Part shown: positions 7,609 to 16,861 of the stretch, one piece after another | How positions within the stretch are numbered: the stretch's first letter is position 1 | How the letters are laid out: the number at the start of each line of letters is the position of its first letter | Assembly (NCBI GenBank): GCA_050949085.1 | Contig: JBMNFB010000001.1 | Coordinates: 1,054,001 to 1,118,000 of the forward strand | Direction of reading: 5' to 3' | Origin: JBMNFB01 sp050949085 | GTDB lineage: Bacteria > Bacillota > UBA994 > UBA5500 | Length of the DNA stretch: 64,000 bases | Notes under the pieces: generated by a model | Database searches by the model: none | What the model was told of the DNA's origin: nothing | Seen by the model: the letters and a program-made list of their open reading frames with translations, nothing else | Translations under genes and position numbers: made by a program

Positions 7609-8700
7609 TCAATCATTCCTCTCCAGTATATAGGCAAAGATGCTCTGCCAGGGTCGCCGCGACCGGTAGGTCTTGACGCGATCTTTCAGCACTTCGCGCG
7701 TGCGCAACCCTGCCTCGGCGATAAATTCCTCCAGCCGGGCAATGGCTTTGGGGCCAGAGTTATCGGCATAGCCGACGATGATCCGGCCTTCAGGCCTGAG
7801 ATGTGCCGGGCTCTGACTGAGGAAGCGACGGATGGTGCTCTGATTTTCATCGTTCAGGGCCAGTTCGGCGCGGTTGTGAGCCGGAGCGACCACCCACGGC
7901 GCATTGAAAATCAGCAGGTCAAACTGTCGGTCGGCCACGTTCTCAAAGAGATCTCCCGGTCGAGCGGTGCGCACGCTGCAGCTGCTGATGCTGCCCAGCT
8001 GCGCCTGCCGTCGGACATTGAGCCGGGTCAGGGCGAGCGCCTCTGGCAACACATCGCAGGCAGTGACCGAGACCTCCCGGTCGCGCAGCTTCATGGCTAC
8101 AGCAATCGAGAGCACGCCGGAGCCACATCCCATGTCCAGCACTTCCGCCCGGTCGGGCAGACCGGCAGCGACAGAGTCGATGGCCGCGCACATCAGGGCG
8201 ATGGTTTCCTGCGAACGGGGGGTAAGCACGTCGGGATGATTCAGCAGATCGATCTCCAACGGCTCCACACGGAAGAGGCTCTCTACGCTACTCACCAGGT
8301 TGACCGCCTCGTCGACAGGCAACAGGATGGGCAGATCAGGTAGTTCAACCTCCCCCAGCAAGCCTGGCAGGTCGGCTGGCGACGTGGTGCTCAGCGGCAG
8401 AGCGTCGGCCAGGGTCAGGATGCGCTGCCGCAGGTTGCGCGCTGCCAGCTTGCGGGCGCGAGCGTCTTTCACATGCGGGATGATCTCCCTCTCCCGTGAT
8501 GCGATGAGCTGAGCCAGCTGGACGATATCGGGCCAGTCACCGCCCAGCACGGCAGCCCCGCCGTTGCGCAGATAGCGGCTGACCTGGTTGAAGGCATCCT
8601 TGTGCGGTGGGAAGATGCGAATCGCGTCCACCACCTCTGCTGCGTATTTGTCTGGTATACAGGCCAACCCCAATTGGCTAACCTGGACTGTGATAGCCAT
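7609..8700 (-). CDS. SAM-dependent methyltransferase, HemK/RsmC-like
   Basis: A 363-residue class I methyltransferase. The ATG at 8700 is chosen for its GGGAGGATCG ribosome-binding site. Motif I is VLDMGCGSGVLSIAV (about residues 185-199). The post-motif II acidic residue lies in VTACDVLPEAL, and the NAPW tetrad replaces the NPPY of the glutamine/adenine N-methyltransferases. The N-terminal 160 residues form a helical domain that probably recognises the substrate. It could modify rRNA, a protein glutamine or a small molecule; the sequence does not decide. It is monocistronic. Confidence 0.8.
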   Translation of the reverse strand: MAITVQVSQLGLACIPDKYAAEVVDAIRIFPPHKDAFNQVSRYLRNGGAAVLGGDWPDIVQLAQLIASREREIIPHVKDARARKLAARNLRQRILTLADALPLSTTSPADLPGLLGEVELPDLPILLPVDEAVNLVSSVESLFRVEPLEIDLLNHPDVLTPRSQETIALMCAAIDSVAAGLPDRAEVLDMGCGSGVLSIAVAMKLRDREVSVTACDVLPEALALTRLNVRRQAQLGSISSCSVRTARPGDLFENVADRQFDLLIFNAPWVVAPAHNRAELALNDENQSTIRRFLSQSPAHLRPEGRIIVGYADNSGPKAIARLEEFIAEAGLRTREVLKDRVKTYRSRRPWQSIFAYILERND

Positions 8701-8903
8701 CTCGATCCTCCCAAAATAACCACGATCCTGCAAGCTTCGCCATCCTGATAGTCACCTTCATTGACTGGACAAGCTCAAGATGATTCTAGCATGCGCCATC
8801 CAGGCGGGCAATCAGAGAGACCTAGCTTCTCTGTGCAAAACAAAAAGTTGGCAGCAGGATCTCTTCTATCCAACTTCCAACTTCTGTAGTTATCTATGTT
8901 AAA

Positions 8904-8980
8904 TGGTGGGCCCACTAGGACTCGAACCTAGGACCAATCGGTTATGAGCCGACCGCTCTGACCAACTGAGCTATGGGCCC
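8904..8980 (-). tRNA. tRNA-Met (CAT)
   Basis: A 77-nt cloverleaf on the minus strand with acceptor stem GGGCCCA/TGGGCCC, anticodon loop CTCATAA (anticodon CAT), T-arm GGTTCGAGTCC and encoded CCA. The paired first base and ordinary anticodon stem argue for an elongator tRNA-Met rather than the initiator. A lysidine-modified tRNA-Ile cannot be fully excluded by eye. Confidence 0.92.
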
Positions 8981-8987
8981 AAAAGAA

Positions 8988-9062
<75 letters not shown>

Positions 9063-9075
9063 ACGTGCAACAATA

Positions 9076-9104
9076 ATTATAGATCATTGTCTAATGCGCG
9101 TCAA
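9076..9104 (-). promoter_or_regulatory. Promoter of the tRNA-Asn/tRNA-Met unit
   Basis: On the minus strand: TTGACG, a 17-nt spacer, then a consensus TATAAT, 13 nt before the tRNA-Asn 5' end. Confidence 0.88.
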
Positions 9105-9144
9105 GAGCGCGACAAGACGTTTGTTGCAGCCCAAAAACGAGCTA

Positions 9145-10254
9145 TTACTCGAGAAAGTCCTTGAGTCGCTTGCTGCGGCTGGGATGACGCAACTTGCGCA
9201 GCGCCTTGGCTTCGATCTGACGAATGCGTTCGCGCGTCACGCCAAACTCCTGCCCGACTTCCTCCAGCGTGCGGGCCCGGCCGTCCTCCAGGCCGAAGCG
9301 CAAGCGCAGGACGCGCTGCTCGCGGTCGGTTAGGGTATCCAGCACGTCATCCAGCTGTTCGCGCAGCAGAACAAAAGCGGCGGCATCGACCGGTGCGGTC
9401 GCCTCGTCGTCAGGGATGAAGTCGCCCAGGTGGCTATCCTCTTCTTCGCCAATGGGAGTCTCCAGGGAGACCGGCTCCTGTGCGATCTTCATGATCTCGT
9501 GCACCCGATCCACCGTAATCTCCATCCGCTGGGCGATCTCCTCCGGTGTAGGCTCGCGGCCCAGTTCGGCCATCAGCTGACGCGAAATGCGGATCAGTTT
9601 ATTGATGGTCTCGACCATGTGTACAGGAATGCGGATGGTACGCGCCTGGTCAGCGATGGCCCGTGTGATGGCCTGCCTGATCCACCAGGTGGCGTAGGTG
9701 CTGAACTTGAAACCCTTGGTGTAATCAAACTTTTCGACAGCCTTAATCAGGCCGAGGTTACCTTCCTGGATCAGGTCCAGAAACTGCATACCCCGTCCCA
9801 CATAGCGCTTGGCGATGGCGACAACCAGTCGCAGATTGGCCTCCACTAGATGTTTCTTGGCTTCTTCATCGCCCGCTTCCATGCGCTTCGCCAGCTCGAC
9901 TTCCTCTTCGGAGGTCAGGAGCGGCACGCGGCCGATTTCCTTCAGGTACATGCGAACCGGATCGTCGGTGCGCACGCCTTCAGGAACAGACAGATCAGAC
10001 TTATCGTCTTTGTCTTCGGCATCTATCTCAGGGGAGTTGTCATCCTGCTCATCGGTCTGCTTGGCCTCATCGTCATCATCAATAACATCTATCCCCAGAG
10101 CAGCAAGATGCTCATAAAAATCATCGATCTGATCAGGATCCAGCTCGATTTCCTGCAGGGTATCCATGATCTCCCGGTAGCTCAGGCTCCCCTGCTGCTG
10201 GCCCCTGGTTATTAGCTTCTGCATCTGATCCACGTGGTGTTCTTTCTTATCCAC
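9145..10254 (-). CDS. rpoD: RNA polymerase primary sigma factor
   Basis: 369 residues starting at GTG 10254, behind GAGGGGGAT. It has a short acidic region 1 (residues about 60-85 rich in Asp/Glu), region 1.2 (DPVRMYLKEIGRVPLL), region 2 (the QFLDLIQEGNLGLIKAVEKF and FSTYATWWIRQAI core, -10 recognition), region 3, and region 4 with the -35 helix-turn-helix (EEVGQEFGVTRERIRQIEAK). The length matches Gram-positive SigA. It directs housekeeping transcription. It lies 23 bp downstream of dnaG, the usual dnaG-sigA operon; rpsU is elsewhere (24233). Confidence 0.97.
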   Translation of the reverse strand: MDKKEHHVDQMQKLITRGQQQGSLSYREIMDTLQEIELDPDQIDDFYEHLAALGIDVIDDDDEAKQTDEQDDNSPEIDAEDKDDKSDLSVPEGVRTDDPVRMYLKEIGRVPLLTSEEEVELAKRMEAGDEEAKKHLVEANLRLVVAIAKRYVGRGMQFLDLIQEGNLGLIKAVEKFDYTKGFKFSTYATWWIRQAITRAIADQARTIRIPVHMVETINKLIRISRQLMAELGREPTPEEIAQRMEITVDRVHEIMKIAQEPVSLETPIGEEEDSHLGDFIPDDEATAPVDAAAFVLLREQLDDVLDTLTDREQRVLRLRFGLEDGRARTLEEVGQEFGVTRERIRQIEAKALRKLRHPSRSKRLKDFLE

Positions 10255-10277
10255 AGGAAAATCCCCCTCTAGCGCAA

Positions 10278-12110
10278 TCAATGCCGCACACCCTTCTGGG
10301 TCTGAATCAGTGCCTGTAGCTCCTGCAGCATCTGTTTGCGGGCATCTATATTCGTTACTGTTGCCAGGCGCTGCTCCAATGCCTGAATTGAATTTCGGAC
10401 CGCCAGCTGTTTCAGTTTCCCCAGGCAGTCCCGCGCTACGATATCAGCGTTCTCCTCTTTCGGGTCTGCCGACCAGGCGATTTCCGCCAGGCGTCGTCCG
10501 AGTGCAGCGTTCCCGGTCTGCTCCAACAGATGGTTAATATCTATCGGTCTGCCCGCTTGCAGCTCGCGCAATAGTATCTCTACCACTTGCTGGTCAATCG
10601 GATAGGCGTAGACATCCAGTTGTTGCCACTCCAGCAGCAGCTCCTCTCCCCCAACAAGATCATCCAGCAGCAGGCTGAGCAGCTTGGTTTCAGCGATCTG
10701 GCAGCCGTGCAGAAGTGGATCAACCTCGAGCTCCTCGGCACGGGGCACATCCTTCTTAGTATATCGGCTATTACCAGCTTTATCCCTTGAGCCGGGCCGC
10801 TGGACTCTCTTCTGTTTGCTCAGCTCAGCCATCACGGCCGATTCGGGAACTGCCAGCTCTGCGGCCAGTCGCTGCACGTATGCGGCCTGGGCAACAGCGT
10901 TATCCAGCCTACCGATCACCGCTGCAGCTGCGGTGACATATTGCGCCTTGCCGCTGACATCATCCAGATCATAGTCTAGACGCAGTTTGCTTAAATAGAA
11001 GTCTACCCAGGATTGGGCCCTGGCCACCACTTCATTCTGAAAATACTCGGGGCCATGCCGGCGCAGGCAGTCATCAGGATCCTCACCAGGTGGCAGAACG
11101 GCCACTCTCGTCTCCAGCCCTGCCTGCTGCAGCACCTCCATGCCGCTCAGGGCGGCCCTCAGTCCGGCGCTGTCGGCGTCATAGCAGAGCACCACTTTGC
11201 CAGTGTAACGCTTCAGCAGGCGTGCCTGGTATGGCGTCAGGGCAGTGCCCAGTGAGGCGACCACGTTCTGAACGCCGTGCTGCCAGGCCGAGAGGCAATC
11301 CATATAGCCTTCAACAAGTACGGCGCACCCGGCTGTGCCGATGGCTTTTCCTGCCTGATGCAGGCCAAACAGCATTCGGCCCTTGTTGAACAGGATGTGT
11401 TCCGGCGAGTTGAGGTACTTGGGCTGGCTATCATCCAGCACTCGACCACCAAACGCTACCACCCGCCCGCGAGCGTCCGCGATAGGAATCATCACCCGGC
11501 CGCGGAAGCGATCGTAGTATCCCTTCTGTTGCTGGCGCGGAATGATCAGGCCCAGTTTGGCCAGGGCGGCGATGGGAACCCTGCTGCGTTCCGCCTGGCG
11601 TTGCAGGCCGCTCCAGTCGGGTAGCGCATAGCCGATGCGCATCTCCTTGATCAACTGCTCGCTCAAACCACGGTGTTTAACAAGATATTCGCGAGCGACC
11701 CTCGCCTCGGGTGCCCGCAGCAGTTGATCGTGAAACAGGTCTGTCACCCACTGATTGACCCGGTACAACAGTTGGCGCTCATCAGCCTGGGCTCTGGCAC
11801 GGGGGGATGACCGATGCTCAGGCAGCGGTATGTTAGCTCGCTCGGCCAGAGCGCGCACTGCTTCTGGAAAGGTGAGGCGTTCGATCTCCATCACAAAGTT
11901 GATCACGGAACCGTGGGCGTGGCACCCAAAGCAGTAATACATCTGCTTTGAGGGGCTGACGCTGAATGAAGGCGTCTTTTCCGTGTGAAACGGGCAGAGG
12001 CCGATCAGGTTCTGACCCTGGCGGCGCAGGGTGACGTGCTGGCTGATAATCTCCACAATATCGTTCTCATTACGCACCCGCTCGATAAAATCATCCGAAA
12101 ATCCAGCCAT
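10278..12110 (-). CDS. dnaG: DNA primase
   Basis: 610 residues. The ATG at 12110 is preferred to an upstream ATG at 12131 because GAGGAG lies 6 nt before it. The N-terminal CHC2 zinc ribbon has Cys39, His42, Cys60 and Cys63. The TOPRIM catalytic core includes VLVEGYMDCLSAWQHG and VLCYDADSAG. The C-terminal region binds the replicative helicase DnaB. It makes RNA primers at the replication fork. It is followed by rpoD. Confidence 0.97.
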   Translation of the reverse strand: MAGFSDDFIERVRNENDIVEIISQHVTLRRQGQNLIGLCPFHTEKTPSFSVSPSKQMYYCFGCHAHGSVINFVMEIERLTFPEAVRALAERANIPLPEHRSSPRARAQADERQLLYRVNQWVTDLFHDQLLRAPEARVAREYLVKHRGLSEQLIKEMRIGYALPDWSGLQRQAERSRVPIAALAKLGLIIPRQQQKGYYDRFRGRVMIPIADARGRVVAFGGRVLDDSQPKYLNSPEHILFNKGRMLFGLHQAGKAIGTAGCAVLVEGYMDCLSAWQHGVQNVVASLGTALTPYQARLLKRYTGKVVLCYDADSAGLRAALSGMEVLQQAGLETRVAVLPPGEDPDDCLRRHGPEYFQNEVVARAQSWVDFYLSKLRLDYDLDDVSGKAQYVTAAAAVIGRLDNAVAQAAYVQRLAAELAVPESAVMAELSKQKRVQRPGSRDKAGNSRYTKKDVPRAEELEVDPLLHGCQIAETKLLSLLLDDLVGGEELLLEWQQLDVYAYPIDQQVVEILLRELQAGRPIDINHLLEQTGNAALGRRLAEIAWSADPKEENADIVARDCLGKLKQLAVRNSIQALEQRLATVTNIDARKQMLQELQALIQTQKGVRH

Positions 12111-12336
12111 CCGCCTCTCCTCTACGTGCAATCTCAGCGCTTGCCGACCTTCGCCCCCTACTACAGAGAACAGACCGGTACAGTGTACAGACTCTAACGA
12201 TATTCTGCGCTTTGGGACGATTTCCTGCCGCCTGCCGGCTGCCGGAGGAAAGTCACGTCACCACTGGCATGAATAATATTTCGTTGCCCGGACAGCTAAT
12301 TCCTGCATCATGCTGTAGACAGGTCTGAAACGGAAA
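12111..12336. other. Gene-free stretch upstream of dnaG
   Basis: No coding sequence is supported. It should hold the dnaG-rpoD promoter, but no -35/-10 pair stands out. The left part of the full intergenic gap (12337-12400) is the dispersed repeat listed separately. Confidence 0.4.
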
Positions 12337-12400
12337 GGGGCTGTTGCATGAGCAAGAGCCCCTCTGTCAGGGCACACCCCTTCGGGCGCGCCATTGTCTC
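12337..12400. repeat. Dispersed 64-bp repeat, copy A
   Basis: 64 nt that match 63494-63557 (reverse strand) with about 55 identical positions and no gaps. One end is a GGGGCT...AGCCCC hairpin, which on the minus strand is followed by TTTCCGTTT and so may also end ppsR transcripts. The core is CGAAGGGGTGTGCCCTGAC on the minus strand. Confidence 0.75.
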
Positions 12401-12424
12401 ACTGAATTAAGTTATCCCGGGAAG

Positions 12425-13240
12425 CTAGCTGCGATCCCGCCTGGTCAATATCTCCAGCACCTGGCTGGCCGTCTCCTCGACGGCGCGCCGGGTGACATCG
12501 ATAACCGGGCAGCCGATGCGGTCCATGATCCTCTTGCCGTAATCCAGTTCTTCGCCGATGCGCTCCTCGCTGGCATAGTTGGCGTTAGCCTGCAGCCCCA
12601 GGACCTTCAGCCGCTCCTGACGGATTTGCTTCAGCTGGGCGGCGCTGATCGTCAGCCCGATAATGCGATTGCTGGGCAACATGAAGATCTCTTCCGGCGG
12701 GCTGACTTCTGGCACCAGCGGCACGTTGGCCACGCGATAGCCACGATGCGCCAGATACATGGAGAGGGGCGTCTTGGAGGTGCGCGATACGCCGATCAGG
12801 ACCAGATCCGCCTTCAGCAAGCCGCGGGGATCCTTGCCGTCATCATATTTGACAGCAAACTCGACAGCTTCGATCTGGCGATAGTATTCCTCGTCGAGCT
12901 GGTGCACCAGACCGGGCTGCAAGCGGGGTTTGGCCTCAGTTGCGGCACTGAAAGCCTCAAGCGTCGGCCCCATAATGTCTACACAGGGGATCTCCTTCTC
13001 TGCCGCCTGATCGTTCATGTATAGCCGCAGGGCAGGCACAACCAGAGTATGCACGATCAGCGAAGGGCCATGGCTGGCATCCTCAATGATCTCGTCGATC
13101 AGTTCCTTGCTGTTCACATACGGGACACGGCGGAAATCAAAGTCCTGTAGCTGAAACTGGCTGGCAGAGGCGCGGGCGACGCGATCGGCGGTTTCGCCCA
13201 GGGAATCGGAAACCACGAAAACCTGAATCTGCTTTTCCAT
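12425..13240 (-). CDS. ppsR: Pyruvate,phosphate dikinase / PEP synthetase regulatory protein (DUF299)
   Basis: A 271-residue bifunctional ADP-dependent kinase and Pi-dependent pyrophosphorylase. The ATG at 13240 follows GGGAGGATC. The nucleotide-binding loop is GVSRTSKTPLSMYLAHRG (about residues 151-168), and the family N-terminus FVVSDSLGETAD is present. It inactivates or reactivates PPDK (or PEP synthase) by threonine phosphorylation, and so sets the direction of pyruvate/PEP flux. It lies 22 nt downstream of ccpN, as in B. subtilis (yqzB-yqfL). No ppdK is present in the window. Confidence 0.94.
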   Translation of the reverse strand: MEKQIQVFVVSDSLGETADRVARASASQFQLQDFDFRRVPYVNSKELIDEIIEDASHGPSLIVHTLVVPALRLYMNDQAAEKEIPCVDIMGPTLEAFSAATEAKPRLQPGLVHQLDEEYYRQIEAVEFAVKYDDGKDPRGLLKADLVLIGVSRTSKTPLSMYLAHRGYRVANVPLVPEVSPPEEIFMLPSNRIIGLTISAAQLKQIRQERLKVLGLQANANYASEERIGEELDYGKRIMDRIGCPVIDVTRRAVEETASQVLEILTRRDRS

Positions 13241-13262
13241 CAAGATCCCTCCTATCTCCCTT

Positions 13263-13898
13263 CTACCTACCTTCGGCAATCTCCACAAAGATCTTGGTCA
13301 TCGTTCGCTGTGAGACGGTACCGACGACGGACAGCCTGCCTTCCTCATCGGCTGGTTTCACCACCGGCAAAGTGTTGACGCGGTGGTTGACCATCTTATG
13401 CGCCGCCATCAGGAGGGTGTCGTCCATCCCCACATGAACAACGTTGGCCAGGCGGGTCATCACCACTCCCACCGGAACTTTCTCCAGGTCGAGGGAGCCG
13501 ATGCTGCTCTTGAGCAGGTCGCTGCGGCTCACTACCCCAGCCAGATAACCCTCCTCATCGACCACGATCAGTGTCCCCACGTCTTCCAGAAACATGCTAA
13601 CAACAGCGTCGTATAGCGAACGCTCTTCGTTGATCACCACCGGCACCGAGCAAACCTCGCGCACTTTCACCAGGCGCAGCCGCTCGGCTGAAAGGAAGTT
13701 CAGCGTTTTTCCTGAATAAGTATATCCGACACGGGGTCTGGCATCCAGAAGCCCGGCCATGGTCAGAATAGCAAGGTCTGGTCGCAATGCAGCGCGGGTG
13801 ACGTTCAAATGCTGAGCCAGCAGTTCGCCGCTGATCGGCCCATGATCCTTAACCAATTCGACGATTTTCTCTTGGCGTGGGCTTAGTTTGATCGTCAT
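13263..13898 (-). CDS. ccpN: CcpN-type transcriptional repressor (HTH + tandem CBS)
   Basis: 211 residues from ATG 13898, behind GAGGGG (GTG at 13901 is an alternative start). The N-terminal winged helix (residues about 4-55, with LLAQHLNVTRAALRPDLAIL) binds DNA. Two CBS domains follow (about 75-135 and 140-205), which sense adenine nucleotides or glycolytic intermediates. In B. subtilis CcpN represses gapB and pckA during glycolysis. Here a candidate CcpN site lies upstream of pckA at 53451. It is co-transcribed with ppsR, so one operon would control gluconeogenesis at transcript and protein level. Confidence 0.9.
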   Translation of the reverse strand: MTIKLSPRQEKIVELVKDHGPISGELLAQHLNVTRAALRPDLAILTMAGLLDARPRVGYTYSGKTLNFLSAERLRLVKVREVCSVPVVINEERSLYDAVVSMFLEDVGTLIVVDEEGYLAGVVSRSDLLKSSIGSLDLEKVPVGVVMTRLANVVHVGMDDTLLMAAHKMVNHRVNTLPVVKPADEEGRLSVVGTVSQRTMTKIFVEIAEGR

Positions 13899-14019
13899 CA
13901 CCCCCTCAATAGAATAGTCCGTTCGTTAATTAGTATATACTCCTTCTGCCGGGGGGTTTCCTTTTTTTCCGTACAAGTTCCCGAGCATTTTCCCGCGTGC
14001 CAGGTTTTCCTCCCATATG

Positions 14020-14049
14020 AAAAGGGCTGTCGACCTGCGGCGACAGCCC
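14020..14049 (-). terminator. Rho-independent terminator of the recO-DUF4342 run
   Basis: On the minus strand a 9-bp GGGCTGTCG/CGACAGCCC stem followed by TTTTCAT, just after the stop of the DUF4342 gene. Confidence 0.85.
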
Positions 14050-14057
14050 CGAAGCCC

Positions 14058-14498
14058 TTAGGCTTCCGGCTCTGTAGGGTTGGGTGGGGTGATGTTGCTG
14101 TCGCTATCCCGTGGCTCCTGCACCCGCTCGACTTCGATGGTGCAGCGGGCCACCATTGCTACCACAGCGCCGATCAGGGCCAGCTTGGGCAGCAACACCG
14201 CGCCGATGACACCGGCCGTAACCGGGAACTCCAGCAACACCTTGCCATCCTGCAGAACGCGAATGCGCCGCACGTTGCCTTCGCGCACCAGGGCCTTGAT
14301 CACCTCTGCAACTTCGGCACCCTTGACCTGAATCTGCTCCACCCAGGCCTGACTGGACGAGCTGGGCGGCCGGTTCTCCAGCAGGATGATGGCATCCAGC
14401 ACATCGCCATTGGTCTGTTCCAGCGCTTCCTTGGCTGCCTGATAGCTGCACCCGGTGCGTTCCCGCACGATATCAATTCGCTCCAAATCAATCATCAC
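14058..14498 (-). CDS. DUF4342 domain protein with UBA-like N-terminus
   Basis: 146 residues. The start is GTG 14498 or ATG 14495; AAGGAGG fits both. Residues about 1-45 (IVRERTGCSYQAAKEALEQ) form a UBA/TS-N-like three-helix domain. Residues about 55-125 match the DUF4342 module, ending in a hydrophobic stretch (LPKLALIGAVVAMVARC) and an acidic, Pro-rich tail. Function is unknown. It is the last gene of the run that includes recO, 34 nt after it. Confidence 0.8.
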   Translation of the reverse strand: MMIDLERIDIVRERTGCSYQAAKEALEQTNGDVLDAIILLENRPPSSSSQAWVEQIQVKGAEVAEVIKALVREGNVRRIRVLQDGKVLLEFPVTAGVIGAVLLPKLALIGAVVAMVARCTIEVERVQEPRDSDSNITPPNPTEPEA

Positions 14499-14532
14499 CG
14501 ACGACCTCCTTTCCTTGTGGGTTCAATCTTGA

Positions 14533-15279
14533 CTAAGGCCGCATAGACTTAAGGAAGTCATAAGAGCGCGGCGTAGTCTCCAACTGGTAGAAAATGAACT
14601 GCTCCAGCACCCTGGCCAGACCGTGTTCAGCAGTGTTATTCAGTTCGGCCGGCAAATGGCCATCGGTAGCCTGCTGAGTCAGGTAGCGGAGCAGGGCCAC
14701 CGTCTCCCTGGACAGGCGCAGCAGGCGGCTCCCGCCGGCCGCGGCGCACCCAGCACAGAGCATTTCCCCCTTGGCCAGACTCAGAGCAGCCAGGGAGTGC
14801 TGATCGGCGCCACAATGGGCGCAGGCCTCTGCCTCGGGCAACAGCCCCATCTGCAGCAGCAGCTGACACTCGAACCAGGCCAGCAACAGGGCTGGGTTAG
14901 TGGATTCTTCTAGCATGTTCAGCGAACGGCTCAGCAGATCATAGGTGGCAGGTTCAACCTCGGCGTCTACCGTGAACAGGTCGATGAGCTCAGCCATGAA
15001 CAGTCCGTGGGCCAGGTAATCCAGCCGCTCGCGCAGGCTGCGATGGCTGGTGATGATCACGGCCTGATTTAGCGTATGCAGGCCGCGACCGGTATAGATG
15101 CCGGCATCCATCTCCACCAAAGCATCAGCGGCAGCGGCAAAACGGTTGCCAGGGCGGCGGGCACCCTTGGCCACAGCGCGCAGCTTGCCGTGCTGGGGGG
15201 TGAGGAGAACGATGATCCTGTCCTTCTCACCCAGATTGTAGGTGCGGAGAACGATGCCGCGCACGTTGATCAGTGGCAT
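14533..15279 (-). CDS. recO: DNA repair protein RecO
   Basis: 248 residues with an N-terminal OB fold (INVRGIVLRTYNLGEKDRII) and a helical C-terminal domain with a CxxC...CxxC zinc site (CAHC at about residues 150-153 and CAGC about 20 residues later). RecO loads RecA onto SSB-coated ssDNA together with RecR in recombinational repair. It lies 16 nt downstream of deoC, in the conserved era-recO neighbourhood. Confidence 0.95.
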   Translation of the reverse strand: MPLINVRGIVLRTYNLGEKDRIIVLLTPQHGKLRAVAKGARRPGNRFAAAADALVEMDAGIYTGRGLHTLNQAVIITSHRSLRERLDYLAHGLFMAELIDLFTVDAEVEPATYDLLSRSLNMLEESTNPALLLAWFECQLLLQMGLLPEAEACAHCGADQHSLAALSLAKGEMLCAGCAAAGGSRLLRLSRETVALLRYLTQQATDGHLPAELNNTAEHGLARVLEQFIFYQLETTPRSYDFLKSMRP

Positions 15280-15295
15280 TGGGCCGAAGCTCCTG

Positions 15296-15946
15296 TCATT
15301 CCTGCAGCGATTCGACGATTGCTACGCCGGCACTGGCCCCGAGGCGGGTGGCCCCGGCCTCAAGCATCGCCTGCGCCGTTGCCAGATCGCGGATGCCGCC
15401 GGAGGCCTTGACGCCGATGTCCGGCCCCACCACGGCGCGCATCAGCTTCACATCGGCCACGCTGGCGCCGCCGCTGGAAAAGCCGGTGGATGTCTTGACA
15501 AACTGCGCGCCGGCGCGCACCGCAGCCTCACAGGCCAGCCGCTTTTCTGCGTCGGACAGCAGGGCGGTCTCGATGATCGCCTTCACCACACGTCCGGCGC
15601 TGGCCTCCACCACCTGCCGGATGTCGGACTCGACGAGATCCCATTCGCCTGCCCTGGCCGCGCCGATGTTGATCACCATATCAATCTCACTGGCACCATC
15701 AGCGATGGCCTGCCTGGCTTCCGCCGCCTTAACGCTGGAATGCATCGCCCCCAGGGGGAAGCCGACGACGCACGCCACCGGAATCCGGCTGAGGCTGGCC
15801 GCCAGCCGCACATTGGCACCGTTCACACAGACACTGGCAAACTGGTAGCGATTGCCCTCGTCGCAGAGTCGCCTGATCTGCTCCGGTGTCGCCTCCGGCT
15901 TGAGCAGCGTATGATCGATCATCGCCGCCATCGTCTTTCTATCCAT
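15296..15946 (-). CDS. deoC: Deoxyribose-phosphate aldolase
   Basis: A 216-residue TIM-barrel class I aldolase. The Schiff-base lysine lies in QFVKTSTGF, and VKAIIETALL and the ASGGIRDL phosphate site are present. It splits 2-deoxyribose 5-phosphate to glyceraldehyde 3-phosphate and acetaldehyde, and works with cytidine deaminase (cdd, two genes upstream) in deoxynucleoside salvage. It lies 6 nt after era and 16 nt before recO. Confidence 0.96.
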   Translation of the reverse strand: MDRKTMAAMIDHTLLKPEATPEQIRRLCDEGNRYQFASVCVNGANVRLAASLSRIPVACVVGFPLGAMHSSVKAAEARQAIADGASEIDMVINIGAARAGEWDLVESDIRQVVEASAGRVVKAIIETALLSDAEKRLACEAAVRAGAQFVKTSTGFSSGGASVADVKLMRAVVGPDIGVKASGGIRDLATAQAMLEAGATRLGASAGVAIVESLQE

Positions 15947-15952
15947 TGATTA

Positions 15953-16861
15953 TCACTCCTTGCGTGTCAGCTCGTCGTACCCGAAGCGACGCAGCTCGTT
16001 CAGTTGGTTGCGCCAATCCTTGCGCGTCTTCACCCAGAGATCCAGATAGATGCGCGAACCGAGGAGGTTTTCGATATCCTGCCTGGCTGCCTCGCCGATG
16101 CTGCGCAGCATCACGCCAGACTTGCCGATGATGATCCCCTTCTGCGACTCGCGCTCGACATAGATGGTAGCCCGCACATAGACCATTTCATCATCGCGCA
16201 CCTTCATCTCGTCGATGACAACGGCTACGGCATGCGGTACTTCCTCGCGGGTCAGCTGCAGGATCTTCTCGCGCACCAGTTCGGAGACGATGAAACGCTC
16301 CGGCTGGTCGATGACCATATCCTCCGGATAATACTGAGGACCCGGGGGAAGCAGGCTGACGATCTGCTGCCGCAGGTAGCTGACGTTATAACCGGTCAGC
16401 GCAGAAATGTGGACAACCTGCTTCAGGCCAGGCAAAAGCTCTCGCCAGGCCTCCTCCAGGCTGACCAACTGTTCTCCCTGGGCCAGATCGGCCTTATTGA
16501 TCACCAGAACCACCGGCGTATCGACGGAATGCAGGTGCTCGGCGATGTAACGATCGCCGCCACCGAGCCGCTCGTGCCCTTCCACCAGGAAGAGAATCAG
16601 GTCGACCTCCTGCAGGGTGTTCAGCGCCGTCCTGACCATACCCTCTCCCAACAGAGACTTGGGTTTGTGGATGCCAGGAGTATCCAGAAAGATGATCTGA
16701 TGGTCAGCATCGGTCAGAATGCACTGGATGCGATTGCGTGTTGTCTGGGGCTTGTCGCTGACAATCAGGTATTTATCGCCCAGCAGGGCGTTGAGCAGCG
16801 TTGACTTGCCCACGTTGGGACGCCCGATCACGGCAACGAAGCCCGAGCGGAACTCTGTCAT
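15953..16861 (-). CDS. era: GTPase Era
   Basis: 302 residues. G1 is GRPNVGKST (about 12-20), G3 DTPG, G4 NKAD, and the C-terminal KH domain includes IIIGKSGVMLRSIGEAAR. Era binds the 3' end of 16S rRNA and acts in 30S assembly and cell-cycle progression at the membrane. Its start overlaps the end of cdd by 4 nt, so the two are translationally coupled. Confidence 0.97.
   Translation of the reverse strand: MTEFRSGFVAVIGRPNVGKSTLLNALLGDKYLIVSDKPQTTRNRIQCILTDADHQIIFLDTPGIHKPKSLLGEGMVRTALNTLQEVDLILFLVEGHERLGGGDRYIAEHLHSVDTPVVLVINKADLAQGEQLVSLEEAWRELLPGLKQVVHISALTGYNVSYLRQQIVSLLPPGPQYYPEDMVIDQPERFIVSELVREKILQLTREEVPHAVAVVIDEMKVRDDEMVYVRATIYVERESQKGIIIGKSGVMLRSIGEAARQDIENLLGSRIYLDLWVKTRKDWRNQLNELRRFGYDELTRKE

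Noticed and set aside
12344..13024. 226-codon plus-strand gene opposite ppsR
   Set aside because: It begins in the dispersed repeat and runs antisense through the conserved ppsR; no family similarity.
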